The position numbers and the translations under genes were made by a program. A DNA stretch of 64,000 bases from Spirochaetales bacterium (GTDB lineage: Bacteria > Spirochaetota > Spirochaetia > SZUA-6 > DRHE01), in contig JAUVWI010000002.1 of NCBI GenBank assembly GCA_030604195.1, positions 1 to 64,000 on the forward strand, read 5' to 3'. This document shows positions 1-8,599 of the stretch, in pieces. The notes under the pieces were generated by a model that did no database searches, was not told the origin of the DNA, and was given only the letters and a program-made list of their open reading frames with translations. Position 1 is the first letter of the stretch. The number at the start of each line of letters is the position of its first letter.

Positions 1-283
1 CGCAGGTAAAGCAGAGGCCGCGTTTAATCTGCTCTTCAAAGAGACGCATTACCCTGTCCAGGGTAGCCCCCACGTGAAAGCGTATGCTGCTGTTTGACAG
101 CTCGGAAATCCCGAAATATCCGGGAAATAGCACTGAACGCAGGGCTTCAATTATTTCAATAACCTGTTCCCGGGAGGGCAGCAGCCGCCCGCCTTCTTTT
201 TCCCAGTCAATTTCACCATGGTCAGCAGCACACAGGGCATCCACTACGGCCGAGAGTATACTATTGATGTTTTTAGAGTCCAT
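1..283 (-). CDS. cysE: Serine O-acetyltransferase, N-terminal part (runs off left edge)
   Basis: This would acetylate serine to O-acetylserine, the substrate of the cysteine synthase encoded just upstream. The frame opens with [18 protein letters not shown] and continues through [10 protein letters not shown] and [12 protein letters not shown], a stretch I recognise from the helical N-terminal domain of the longer (about 300-residue) serine acetyltransferases. The frame stays open to the window edge, so about 94 codons are present and the left-handed beta-helix catalytic domain lies outside. The ATG sits inside the end of cysK, giving an 11-base overlap and translational coupling. The identification rests on the N-terminal domain plus the cysK neighbour. 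Confidence 0.85.
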   Translation of the reverse strand, partial: MDSKNINSILSAVVDALCAADHGEIDWEKEGGRLLPSREQVIEIIEALRSVLFPGYFGISELSNSSIRFHVGATLDRVMRLFEEQIKRGLCFTC

Positions 284-1211
284 ACTGCTCCCTGAAAAGC
301 CAATCCTCACTCAGATAGCGTTCACCGGAGTCGGGTAATATTACGACGATCTCTTTATTTTCATTTTCCGCTCTCTTTGCTATCTCGATTGCCGCCCATA
401 GAGCCGCGCCCGCGGAAATCCCTGCTAAAACACCCTCTTCACGTGCCAATCGGCGCGCCGTTTCCCCGGCATCCTTATCAGATACCCTGATTATCTCATC
501 GATCAGCTCTCTATTCAGAATATCAGGAACAAAGCCTGCTCCAATACCCTGTATTTTGTGCGGCCCCGCCCCTTGCCCCGAGAGCACCGGTGAGCCGGCC
601 GGTTCCACGGCAACCACTCTCAAAGCCGGGTTTTTATCTTTCAACACCCCCCCGGTACCGGTAAGAGTGCCGCCGGTGCCCACACCGCAGACCAGCACAT
701 CGACCCTGCCATCAGTATCATGCCATATTTCCAGGGCAGTGGTGCGGCGGTGAGCTGCAGGATTATTGGGATTCTTGAATTGCTGGAGCACCAGATAGCG
801 TGAATCGGCTGAAGCCAGCTCCTCTGCCTTTTTTATAGCCCCGCTCATTCCCTCTGAACCCGGTGTTAAGATCAATTTAGCACCGAAAATATTTAGCAGC
901 TTCTGTCTTTCCAGGCTCATGGTATCCGGCATGGTCAATACCAGCCTGTACCCCCTGGCCGCGCAGATATAAGCCAGGGCAATCCCGGTATTACCGCTGG
1001 TAGGCTCCAGCAGTACTGTCTCCGGTGTAATCCTGCCTTCCCTTTCAGCCGCTTCGATCATACTTAAGGCAATACGGTCCTTAACGCTGGAACCGGGATT
1101 GAAGGATTCGTGTTTTGCTAAAATTGTGGCATGCAGTCCTTTCGCCATCCTGTTGAGCCTGATCAAAGGCGTGGAACCGATCACTTTAGTAATATCAGCT
1201 GCAATATTCAA
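273..1211 (-). CDS. cysK: Cysteine synthase A (O-acetylserine sulfhydrylase)
   Basis: This PLP enzyme makes cysteine from O-acetylserine and sulfide in the cytoplasm. The PLP lysine lies in SSVKDR (about residue 44 from the start chosen here), the phosphate-binding loop is TSGNTG (71-76), and a glycine-rich [10 protein letters not shown] loop follows. I place the start at TTG 1211, one base after the stop of the upstream phosphoribosyltransferase. This gives [20 protein letters not shown] as the N-terminus and 312 residues, the usual family length. Longer in-frame starts would overlap the upstream gene and add a non-family extension. The gene is coupled to cysE downstream, forming a cysteine biosynthesis pair at the end of a transporter operon. 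Confidence 0.93.
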   Translation of the reverse strand: MNIAADITKVIGSTPLIRLNRMAKGLHATILAKHESFNPGSSVKDRIALSMIEAAEREGRITPETVLLEPTSGNTGIALAYICAARGYRLVLTMPDTMSLERQKLLNIFGAKLILTPGSEGMSGAIKKAEELASADSRYLVLQQFKNPNNPAAHRRTTALEIWHDTDGRVDVLVCGVGTGGTLTGTGGVLKDKNPALRVVAVEPAGSPVLSGQGAGPHKIQGIGAGFVPDILNRELIDEIIRVSDKDAGETARRLAREEGVLAGISAGAALWAAIEIAKRAENENKEIVVILPDSGERYLSEDWLFREQYGL

Positions 1212-1212
1212 T

Positions 1213-1722
1213 TTATAGTACCATGCTCTCGTGGAGATCGATATCTTCGGCATCCCATGGATAACATATCCATCTGTCCTCCAGCTCCTTGCCCACAAAA
1301 TAGTGTTCCACCTGCTCAGGGATCATTCCCCTCTTTTCTTTGCGCTTGTTGTGCAGAACAGCAACACCTATTTTTTCAGGATTATAAGATAGCAATTCCC
1401 TGAGGCAGTATTCCAGGGTAACCCGGGAATCATCAACCTCATCAACCAGCAATATTTTCTTTCCGGTAAGGCGCTTCTCCACCTCATCTATCCACTGCAC
1501 CTTCCTGGGCTCTTCCATGGGCTGGTTATTGGCATCGTAATAGGTAATACCAACGGTGAGTATAGGTTTATTCAGAAAGGTCTTGAGTATCCTGGCCGGA
1601 ATAAAACCCCCGGTCCCGATAGCAACCATTACATCAAACTCAAAGCCGGAGGCCTTGATCTCCCCGGCAAGTTTTTTTAAGGTCTTATGGATTTCACTAT
1701 AGCTTAAATAATATTTTTCCAT
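1213..1722 (-). CDS. Purine-type phosphoribosyltransferase
   Basis: This is a type I phosphoribosyltransferase that probably salvages a purine base with PRPP, in the Hpt/Gpt-like group. The PRPP loop is [13 protein letters not shown] (residues 91-103), preceded by a beta strand and an [11 protein letters not shown] loop (34-44) resembling the family's first phosphate loop. An ATG 26 codons upstream is also open, but it would overlap the preceding ATPase gene, so I prefer ATG 1722, which gives 169 residues. No strong ribosome binding site precedes either start. The gene sits between an ABC ATPase and cysK. Its base specificity (hypoxanthine, guanine or xanthine) cannot be read from the sequence. 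Confidence 0.8.
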   Translation of the reverse strand: MEKYYLSYSEIHKTLKKLAGEIKASGFEFDVMVAIGTGGFIPARILKTFLNKPILTVGITYYDANNQPMEEPRKVQWIDEVEKRLTGKKILLVDEVDDSRVTLEYCLRELLSYNPEKIGVAVLHNKRKEKRGMIPEQVEHYFVGKELEDRWICYPWDAEDIDLHESMVL

Positions 1723-1762
1723 GTCAGCGCTTATATCATAGGTAATACTATAATCATCGATC

Positions 1763-2869
1763 TCAATTTGATGCAAGAAGTTCCGCCGAATTCCGGTCAA
1801 AGATCAGGATTTTTTCAGGTGGAAGGTAAATATTTATCTTCTCCCCCACCTCAAGGTCGATTTCTCTGGTCAGCAGAATATTGAACTGCAGTTCACGGCA
1901 ACTTACCTGAAGAATAGTCTCTGCTCCGGCAGGCAGAACAGTATTAACCTGCACCTGTAGAGTATTCTTTCCGGGAGCTGTAACCAGAGAAATATTTTCA
2001 GGTCTGATTGCGGCCACCACTTTTCTGCCCGGAGAAATCTGCCTGTAAGAGGTGGAGAGCAAAATATTCTCGGACTTGATCTCAACAATTCCCTCGCCTT
2101 CTGCGGCAAGAGCCGTAACTCCCTCTATTTTATTGATTGTCGGGCTGCCGATGAAGTCGGCTACAAAGAGGGAGGAGGGCAGATGATAAACTTTTTTTGG
2201 ATGTTCCAGCTGTTCAATAATGCCCAGATTGAGAACCGCTATCTCACTGGCCATGGTCAGCCCCTCAACCTGGTCATGGGTGACATATACTGTAGTTGCC
2301 CCGGTCTCCCGGTGAAGATTCTTGATATCAGCTCTCATTTCCAGGCGCAGCTTGGCATCGAGGTTGGACAGCGGTTCATCCATCAGGAAGATATCAGGCG
2401 CGCTTACCAGCATCCTGGCTAAAGCCACCCGCTGCTGCTGCCCGCCGCTCATTTCTTGAGGATATCTGTTGGCCATTCCCTCAAGCTTCATAAAATCGAG
2501 CACGCTTTCCACCTTTTCCTTTATATCCGCGGGTTTAAGACGTTTTACCTTCAAACCAAAGGCGATATTCTCAAAAACCGTCATGTGGGGCCATAGGGCA
2601 TAACTCTGGAATACAAGACCGACCCCCCTTTTCCGGGCCGGCACGAATATTCCCCTTTTGCTGGAAAAAACAAGACGATCCTTTATATAGATTTCCCCTG
2701 AGGTAGGAATTTCCAGTCCGGCGATCATTCTCAAAATAGTCGTCTTACCACAGCCCGAAGGACCTAAGAGGATAAGAAAGTTCGATTCCTCCACAGCAAA
2801 GGAAACATCATCAACAGCTACAACTTCGCCAAAGACCTTGGTCAGATTTCTGACTTCAACCACCGCCAT
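1763..2869 (-). CDS. ABC transporter ATP-binding protein, Fe3+/thiamine/aminoethylphosphonate (FbpC/PotA) class
   Basis: This ATPase energises the transporter whose permease and binding protein lie just upstream. Walker A is GPSGCGKTT (residues 36-44), the Q-loop is near residue 88, the signature SGGQQQR starts at 141, Walker B is FLMDEP (161-166) and the H-loop histidine is about residue 198. A C-terminal TOBE-type region (about 235-368) is typical of importers in this class. A GAGGGGA ribosome binding site lies 7 bases before the ATG. The gene follows the double permease by 28 bases. The substrate cannot be fixed from the ATPase. It is paralogous in architecture to the second system at 55.4-59.4 kb. 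Confidence 0.92.
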   Translation of the reverse strand: MAVVEVRNLTKVFGEVVAVDDVSFAVEESNFLILLGPSGCGKTTILRMIAGLEIPTSGEIYIKDRLVFSSKRGIFVPARKRGVGLVFQSYALWPHMTVFENIAFGLKVKRLKPADIKEKVESVLDFMKLEGMANRYPQEMSGGQQQRVALARMLVSAPDIFLMDEPLSNLDAKLRLEMRADIKNLHRETGATTVYVTHDQVEGLTMASEIAVLNLGIIEQLEHPKKVYHLPSSLFVADFIGSPTINKIEGVTALAAEGEGIVEIKSENILLSTSYRQISPGRKVVAAIRPENISLVTAPGKNTLQVQVNTVLPAGAETILQVSCRELQFNILLTREIDLEVGEKINIYLPPEKILIFDRNSAELLASN

Positions 2870-2897
2870 TTAAAAATCCCCTCTTTTAACAACATTT

Positions 2898-4697
2898 TCA
2901 AATAATACTCTTCTTGCCCATTTTCCTGGAAATCAACTCTCCGGCCACCACAATCAGCACTATTAAAACACTTATGGCACTGGAAAACTGAGTGTAACCC
3001 TGCTCCTGATAGCGGAAGGTCATTGTGGTCAGGGTCCTGGTTTCAGGAGTTACCAGCAGTATAATCAGGGAAAGTTCCCTCATTACAGTTATAAAGACTA
3101 AAATAAAGCCCGCCAGCGCCCCGCGTATGGATAAGGGCAGGATGATTCTGCGAAAGCGTGTAGACCAGCGGGCACCGGCTATCTCTGAGGCCTCTTCCAG
3201 CTCACTGCCAATCTGCAGCATCGCGGTTATACCCGCCCTGCCGGTAAAGGGAAGATTCTTGGCAATACAGACCAGAGCCACTAAGAAGAAAGTTCCATAG
3301 AGCGCCGGTATGGGTCCGATGCGGTGGGTGAAAAGTGACAGGTACAGGGCGCCGAATGCGATACCGGGAACAAGATAGGGAAGAAAAAAGGTCTGTTCCA
3401 CACTATTGGCCAGCTTTGTATTCCTGCCTTTAACCACTGCATAGCCGATAAAAACCCCAATAAAACCCGAGAAAATAGCGGCTGTTAATGCCAGCTTAAT
3501 AGAGTTCCAGGCGGCCTTTATAATAGCCGGATTCCTCAATATCCCGGCCTCGCCTTCGGCAAACTCAGTATTCCCCTTGCCAATCCAGAAGAGAAAGGAG
3601 AGATTATCAAGAGAATAATCACCGGGATAAAGGGTAAGGGTCTGCCAGACAAGCATAACAAGGGGCAGCAGCACCGAAATTATGAGCAGAATCACCACCA
3701 TTAACAGTGCGGGATACTTCATTCTACCTAAAGGGGTTAAAGAAGCCCTGAATCCCTTACCGGCAATCGTCACAAAACTTTTCCGGCGGCCGATAATTCG
3801 CTGGTTTATATAAATCACCGCAGAAGAGATGGTGACCAGCATGAAAGCCAGTATATAACCTGCCGCAGGTATTCGATTGGTGATACTGGAATATATCTGG
3901 GTGGAAAGAGTGAAAAATCTTACCGGTGAACCCAGAAAGTAAGGAGTGCCGAATATACCCAGAGCCCGGGAAAAGGTCAGAATAAAACTGGACAGAAGGG
4001 CCGGAATAACCAGGGGGAAGGTAATCCTGCGTAATATATATAATCGTGTGGCGCCCAGTATCTCTCCCGATTCCTCAAGGCGGCTGTCTATGCTGGAAAG
4101 AGCAGCCGATAACAGCAGAAAGGTATAGGGAAAGTAATGTATGGAGAGGGTCAATACAATGGGAAAATAGCCGTAGGAAAGCCAATTGGGAGGGCTTAAA
4201 TTAAAGAAATATTGAAAGATCCCGACAGCTCCGCCAATGCGGTCATTCTTAAAAAGAGTAAGCCAGGCCAACGCATGGATATAGGAGGGGATGACATAGG
4301 GCAGCACAGCCAGGGTTGCCAGCAGGCGGCGAAAGGGAAGATCCGTCCTGGTTAACAGCCAGGCTAAGAGAGCGCCGATGATCAAAGCGAAAAAGGATAC
4401 TCCGAGCGCGGTGGAAAGTGAATTTAACAGCGGCCGGATCAGAACATTACGCGTAATTTGGGAAGCAAGTATTCTCTGCCAGTGAAAGAGAGTGAAGCTC
4501 CCGGGACGGGCGTTTCGTGAGAGCCGGGTATCGGCAAAGTGCCAGATAAAGGAATCCTTCACCATCTTTATAAAGGGTATTAAGACAATGAAGAGCAGGA
4601 GCAGGAGCAGCACCAGCGATATAATAATATGCGGCTGACGGATATAATTCCTGAATCTGCTCAACTTTATCCTGATGTCTTCTTTTTCTACCTGCAC
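2898..4697 (-). CDS. ABC transporter permease, two fused membrane modules (FbpB/ThiP-like)
   Basis: This inner-membrane permease carries two BPD-type membrane domains in one 599-residue chain, as in FbpB, ThiP and the aminoethylphosphonate permeases. Each half has about six hydrophobic helices and an EAA loop: EESGEILGATRLYILRRITF in the first half and EEASEIAGARWSTRFRRIIL in the second. A third class of long hydrophobic segment lies near residues 30-50. The start is GTG, with AAGGAA just upstream. The gene lies between the binding-protein gene and the ATPase, and a strong hairpin separates it from the binding-protein gene. Iron, thiamine, polyamine or phosphonate are all possible substrates. 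Confidence 0.9.
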   Translation of the reverse strand: MQVEKEDIRIKLSRFRNYIRQPHIIISLVLLLLLLFIVLIPFIKMVKDSFIWHFADTRLSRNARPGSFTLFHWQRILASQITRNVLIRPLLNSLSTALGVSFFALIIGALLAWLLTRTDLPFRRLLATLAVLPYVIPSYIHALAWLTLFKNDRIGGAVGIFQYFFNLSPPNWLSYGYFPIVLTLSIHYFPYTFLLLSAALSSIDSRLEESGEILGATRLYILRRITFPLVIPALLSSFILTFSRALGIFGTPYFLGSPVRFFTLSTQIYSSITNRIPAAGYILAFMLVTISSAVIYINQRIIGRRKSFVTIAGKGFRASLTPLGRMKYPALLMVVILLIISVLLPLVMLVWQTLTLYPGDYSLDNLSFLFWIGKGNTEFAEGEAGILRNPAIIKAAWNSIKLALTAAIFSGFIGVFIGYAVVKGRNTKLANSVEQTFFLPYLVPGIAFGALYLSLFTHRIGPIPALYGTFFLVALVCIAKNLPFTGRAGITAMLQIGSELEEASEIAGARWSTRFRRIILPLSIRGALAGFILVFITVMRELSLIILLVTPETRTLTTMTFRYQEQGYTQFSSAISVLIVLIVVAGELISRKMGKKSII

Positions 4698-4726
4698 ACT
4701 TATTCCTTAACTCATTTAATATTATA

Positions 4727-4757
4727 AACAGGAGGAGAAATCTATCCTCCTCCTGTT
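4727..4757 (-). terminator. Hairpin between binding-protein and permease genes
   Basis: Perfect 11-base arms (4727-4737 and 4747-4757) enclose a 9-base loop. On the minus strand only a short T run follows, so this is more likely a partial terminator or a 3' stabiliser of the binding-protein mRNA than a full stop. The arms contain GGAGGAG, so the folded stem would also hide a Shine-Dalgarno-like sequence. Confidence 0.65.
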
Positions 4758-4827
4758 TTTAGAATAGCTGATTTACCCTAAAATGGTTGATCCTTTCAGA
4801 GTATAAAGTCCCGGGAGTTGCTATTTA

Positions 4828-6023
4828 TTACTTCAGGTTCGCAACCCAGAATTCCAATATTTTCTGCCCTTCGTCCCAGACAAACTCGGGGTCCGCGAAC
4901 CAGAGGTTAAGATCCTCCATGCTCCTGGAACCCTTTACAGGCGTGACATCATTGCGCACTGAAAAGTTGCCCAGCACATAATATGGCGCATATCCGTTAC
5001 CGCCTTTTTCATCCCCCAGCATCCAGTGAATCATTAGTTTGGCTGCATTTGGATGCTTGGCCTGATTAGCAATACACATGACCACCTTTGTTGCCACCCC
5101 GATAACCGGCTTTACGTTATACATAACATCAAATTTCAGATTTGGGTTTTTACCTTTATCCCTTAACCGTGAGAAGGCAGTCAGCCCTACCGGCGGATTT
5201 GCCTGATCGGACAGACCGACAGCATTGGATACATCATTTGTAGAGCCCATGATCACCAGGTCATTATTCAGAGTTCTCAAGATCCATTCATAGCCGGCAT
5301 TTTCCACCCCCGGGCTCAACACCAGCTCCTTGCCGAATACCCTCTTATACTCCACAGCCATTCCCGCTGAATTCTCAATTATTGCAGCCAGAACCTCAAC
5401 AAACTCGGACATTTTCTGGGGATCCGGGAATAGAAAGCGGCCCTTCCATTCATCCTTGGTTAGATCCCAGAGCGAATCAATCGGAGGCGCGCTCACCTTT
5501 TCATTATTATAGATAAGGGCATCAACACTGGTATGATGAACCAGCAGCGGCTCCTGGTAATCTTTCGCTATTAATCTCTTTAAATCCGGCGGCACATAAT
5601 TGAAAACCAGCCCCCTGGACAGAAGCTCATGAACTACCACTGATGGATCCTTTATAAAAATAACATCAGCCATATAGTTTTTAGCGTTCTGTTCGGCTAA
5701 AACCTTGGTCACTATTTCCGGAGAATCAATATCAAAGCCATTTACCTTGATACCGGGATATTTCTCCTCAAAGGTGGGCCCGAATTTGAAGACCCTCGAT
5801 GAGTAGGAGTAGACACTTACCTCTCCCTCTATCTTCGCCGCTTCGTAGAGAGCAGCTTCATCAAAGGTTTCAGAGGCATAATCCCCAAGAGCTGCAGATT
5901 TCAGCCAGGCTGCAGTCTCCGGACTCAAACCCTCTGCCTCTTCTTTCTGTCCGACTGCGGGCGCAATCAGGATAATAGCAAACAAAAACAGAAACTAAAC
6001 AGAATAAAAATAATCTTTTTCAT
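4828..6023 (-). CDS. ABC transporter periplasmic binding protein (Fe3+/phosphonate class), with an apparent frameshift in the signal peptide
   Basis: This is a periplasmic solute-binding protein of the type II fold used by FbpA-like transporters (KIEGEVSVYSYSSR-like opening, then GFDIDSPEIVTKVLAEQ). A perfect AAGGAGG lies 6 bases before ATG 6023, but the frame from that ATG runs M-K-K-I-I-F-I-L-F-S-F-C-F-C-L-L-L-S and then stops. Adding one T to the T5 run near 5984-5988 would join it to LFAIILIAPAVGQKEEAEG, a good signal peptide. As written, only an internal TTG at 5985 could start the mature frame, without an export signal. It is either a real inactivating mutation or a sequence error. The rest of the protein, about 385 residues, is intact. 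Confidence 0.85.
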
Positions 6024-6044
6024 CAGTTTCCTCCTTAATAAGTA

Positions 6045-6073
6045 ATCATATATGATCAAATATGATCCGTCAA
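6045..6073 (-). promoter_or_regulatory. Promoter and operator of the binding-protein operon
   Basis: On the minus strand TTGACG (6068-6073) and TATGAT (6045-6050) are separated by 17 bases. A perfect 12-base palindrome, ATCATATATGAT (6045-6056), covers the -10 element, and a further TATGATC half-site lies at 6061-6067. The DeoR-type regulator gene is immediately upstream, so it is the obvious candidate to bind here. Confidence 0.65.
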
Positions 6074-6116
6074 GAATTTATATGGGGAAATATAGGGAAA
6101 GGATGTGAGATATCTT

Positions 6117-6908
6117 TTATATTTGCGGATTAAGGTCGGCAATTATAACCTTTATACCTATTTTTTCCAGCTCTTCCCGGAACTCATTATTCAGTCCTTG
6201 ATCAGTTACCAGCATATCCACCTGGTCAATCGGCGCGGTCATAAAATTAGAGACCACACTCAATTTACTACTATCTGCAACCACAATAACCGGACCGGGT
6301 GTGCGCCTGATCATTTCACGGGCTATTTCCGCTTCTTCCAGTATGGGAGTAGTCAGCCCGTATTTCACGCTTAACCCGTCAACCCCGATAAATGCTTTAT
6401 TGCCATATACCTGCTGCAGTGAAAGGGTAGCCAGACTCCCCACCAGTGAATTCGACTGGCTGCGCAGTAATCCGCCTATGAGGATCAGCTCCATTTCACT
6501 CTCCTGCGCTTCAATAACCGCGCCCAGGTTGCTGGTAATAATCCTGGCCTGGCTCATTTTAAGACTACGGATTACCTGTTTGGTGGTTGAGCCGCTGTTT
6601 ATCAGCAGGGTGTCGCCGGCCTCCACAAGCTTTGCTGCTGCCCGCCCGATAGCCTCTTTCTCTTCCCGGTGAATGGCATCTTTTTGCGCATAGCGGGGCT
6701 CAATCCGCATACGCTGGTTGTAAACGGCGCCGCCGTGAGTTCGCTCCAGCTCCCCATTTCTTTCCAGGGTATCAAGATCCCTCCTAATGGTTATCTCGGA
6801 TACGCCAAGCAGGCTGCTCAAGTCGGTCACCTTCACAACACCTCTTTCCTGAAGCAGGCGTTGAATTCGCTTCTGGCGATCTGCCGGAATAAAACCGGAT
6901 GTCACCAC
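6117..6908 (-). CDS. DeoR-family transcriptional regulator
   Basis: This is a sugar-phosphate-responsive repressor type. The N-terminal winged helix runs RQKRIQRLLQERGVVKVTDL to the recognition helix SEITIRRDLDTLER, followed by the family linker LERTHGGAV near residue 60. The rest (about 80-255) is the DeoR C-terminal sensor domain, with the INSGSTTKQ and IGVDGLS loops expected to bind a phosphorylated ligand. At 263 residues it is of normal length. Two GTG codons open the frame after AAAAGGAGAA; I use the first. It lies upstream of the ABC importer, whose promoter carries a palindrome. A DeoR regulator suggests that the transported compound may be carbohydrate-linked or phosphorylated rather than iron. 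Confidence 0.9.
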   Translation of the reverse strand: MVTSGFIPADRQKRIQRLLQERGVVKVTDLSSLLGVSEITIRRDLDTLERNGELERTHGGAVYNQRMRIEPRYAQKDAIHREEKEAIGRAAAKLVEAGDTLLINSGSTTKQVIRSLKMSQARIITSNLGAVIEAQESEMELILIGGLLRSQSNSLVGSLATLSLQQVYGNKAFIGVDGLSVKYGLTTPILEEAEIAREMIRRTPGPVIVVADSSKLSVVSNFMTAPIDQVDMLVTDQGLNNEFREELEKIGIKVIIADLNPQI

Positions 6909-7089
6909 TTCTCCTTTTACAGGCTCAGTTTAAAGATATTCAATTGAAGCATAGATATAAGTGATCGTCAAGTAATTTTTATGAAGCTATTTTGACCTGC
7001 AGAGAGGTGAACCAAGCATATTTGAACATATTACTACAATGAGTCAATCTACAATGGTAATTTCCCTGTCCTGAAGAAAAGACAGAACT

Positions 7090-7875
7090 TCAACCTTTTA
7101 TTTTAGAAAGCATTCTGCTCAGGCGCCCGGCAATAGTATTGGCTTTACGTATAACCTCAATACCTGATTTCTGCAGTTCGGTATATGCTGCTTTCTTATC
7201 CGCGGAAAAAACCACATAATTCAGTTCTCCCGATACATTGTGAATCGGATAGCAGGTAAGTTTAAGCCTGTTCCCTTCCCTTTCCAGAGGGATATGCTGT
7301 CTGGAGAGTTCTACCATCATGGTCGGAACATTCAGATCTGATATGAAGTGTTCAATCCTCTTCTGAGCAAGGTCACCTCTTGTGGAACCCAGCTTTTCGA
7401 TAAAAGCGGCCGTCGAATATAATATTCTACCTGTTACATCGGTTACCAGCAGGGGAAGGCTGATATTATTCATCAGAAACTCATTCAAATTGGCAAGGGC
7501 GCTGATCTTCATAGTCTTTCTTATATTCAGATTATTAATCTGGCGATAAACCTGTTTAAGCCTTTCCCCCAGTGGTCCAAGACCGACAAAGTGCTTCTCA
7601 GGATAGATATCGCTGTATTTGCTAATTTCAATGAGCATGTCCAGTTTCCGGTCCACATGGCGGCTTCGGAGCAGCAGTGCGGAAAATCCGGTAATCAGTA
7701 CAACCGCAGTGATGAATGAGTAAAAAAGGAAATGTTCCGCCTGAAACCTTATTTCATCCACCGACAGCCCGGCAGAACCGGCAATTTTGAAATATCCGAA
7801 CCATCCGGCGGCAAGGGTAAGTATAATTATCAGCAGGGACAGAATAATCAGAAGCGTGCGGTTAATAAGTATCAT
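7090..7875 (-). CDS. Membrane PAS-domain protein, third gene of the Ktr operon
   Basis: The protein has two N-terminal hydrophobic helices (about residues 5-26 and 50-69), a linker that looks helical, and a PAS-like sensor region (about 125-230; NNISLPLLVTDVTGRILYST opening). No kinase, cyclase or DNA-binding output domain follows; the tail after the PAS is a short basic helix ending RLSRMLSKIKG. It starts 9 bases after ktrA, so it is probably co-transcribed with the potassium channel genes and may sense a membrane or redox state for them. I recognise the PAS fold pattern but not a named family. The function is inferred from context only. Confidence 0.7.
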   Translation of the reverse strand: MILINRTLLIILSLLIIILTLAAGWFGYFKIAGSAGLSVDEIRFQAEHFLFYSFITAVVLITGFSALLLRSRHVDRKLDMLIEISKYSDIYPEKHFVGLGPLGERLKQVYRQINNLNIRKTMKISALANLNEFLMNNISLPLLVTDVTGRILYSTAAFIEKLGSTRGDLAQKRIEHFISDLNVPTMMVELSRQHIPLEREGNRLKLTCYPIHNVSGELNYVVFSADKKAAYTELQKSGIEVIRKANTIAGRLSRMLSKIKG

Positions 7876-7884
7876 CTGACCCTC

Positions 7885-8583
7885 CTACAGGTTGCGGAAA
7901 ACGTTCAGATCTTCATTCTTTCCAACTACGAGAAGGATGTCAGATTCCTGAAGAACCTCTTTTGCATCCGGGAAAACCGCGTTGTCTGTTTTTACAGGAT
8001 TCCCCTCTTCATCCACAGATAATGTTGTCCTCAGAATGGCCACAATATTTACATTCAGTTTCTTCCTTAAGTTCAGCTTCTCAAGTGTCTGACCGATGAA
8101 ACCCTTTGGGACATAAACTTCTGAAACACTGATATTTTCGGTGACTGATATGTTGTCCAGAATCTCCGGTGAAATGAGGCGCTGGGCGATGCGCTTCCCT
8201 TCTTCTATCTCAATGTTCACGACCTCATCGGCGCCGACCTGACGGAGGACCTGATTATGAATATCTGTCACCGCTCTGGCCAGTATATAGGGAATACCCA
8301 AACGTTTCAAAATGGCAGTTGTGAGAATGCTGGCCTCTATGTTCTCTCCGATTGCCACAACCGCTATATTTACATCCGCAAATGGAACCTGCCCCATGGC
8401 CGTTTCATCTGTCGAGTCGAGAAGGATGGACTGTGTTACGGTGTCCTTCACCTTTTCAATCAGTTCGGGCTGATTATCAATAGCTATAACCTTTCCGCCT
8501 TTGGCAGCCAGATCCTCACAAACCTTCGCTCCGAAAGTACCAAGACCGATTACTGCGAATACCTTTTCCTTATCCTTTGCCAT
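7885..8583 (-). CDS. ktrA: Potassium channel regulatory subunit KtrA/TrkA
   Basis: This is a cytoplasmic RCK protein that gates the KtrB membrane subunit in response to nucleotides. It opens with a Rossmann motif, GLGTFGAKVCEDLAAKG (13-29), then the acidic end of beta-2 (VIAIDNQPELIEKVKD), giving an RCK_N domain. A TrkA_C domain covers the last third (about 145-232, VSEVYVPKGFIGQTLEKLNL). At 232 residues it has one RCK_N and one RCK_C, as in KtrA rather than the doubled TrkA of enterobacteria. It lies 16 bases after ktrB. Confidence 0.93.
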   Translation of the reverse strand: MAKDKEKVFAVIGLGTFGAKVCEDLAAKGGKVIAIDNQPELIEKVKDTVTQSILLDSTDETAMGQVPFADVNIAVVAIGENIEASILTTAILKRLGIPYILARAVTDIHNQVLRQVGADEVVNIEIEEGKRIAQRLISPEILDNISVTENISVSEVYVPKGFIGQTLEKLNLRKKLNVNIVAILRTTLSVDEEGNPVKTDNAVFPDAKEVLQESDILLVVGKNEDLNVFRNL

Positions 8584-8599
8584 TTCTTACTCCTGCATA

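Noticed and set aside
6909-7089. Small RNA or riboswitch in the gap between the DeoR and PAS genes
   Set aside because: Only a weak CTGTC/GACAG pairing and a possible deoR promoter are visible; no conserved motif.
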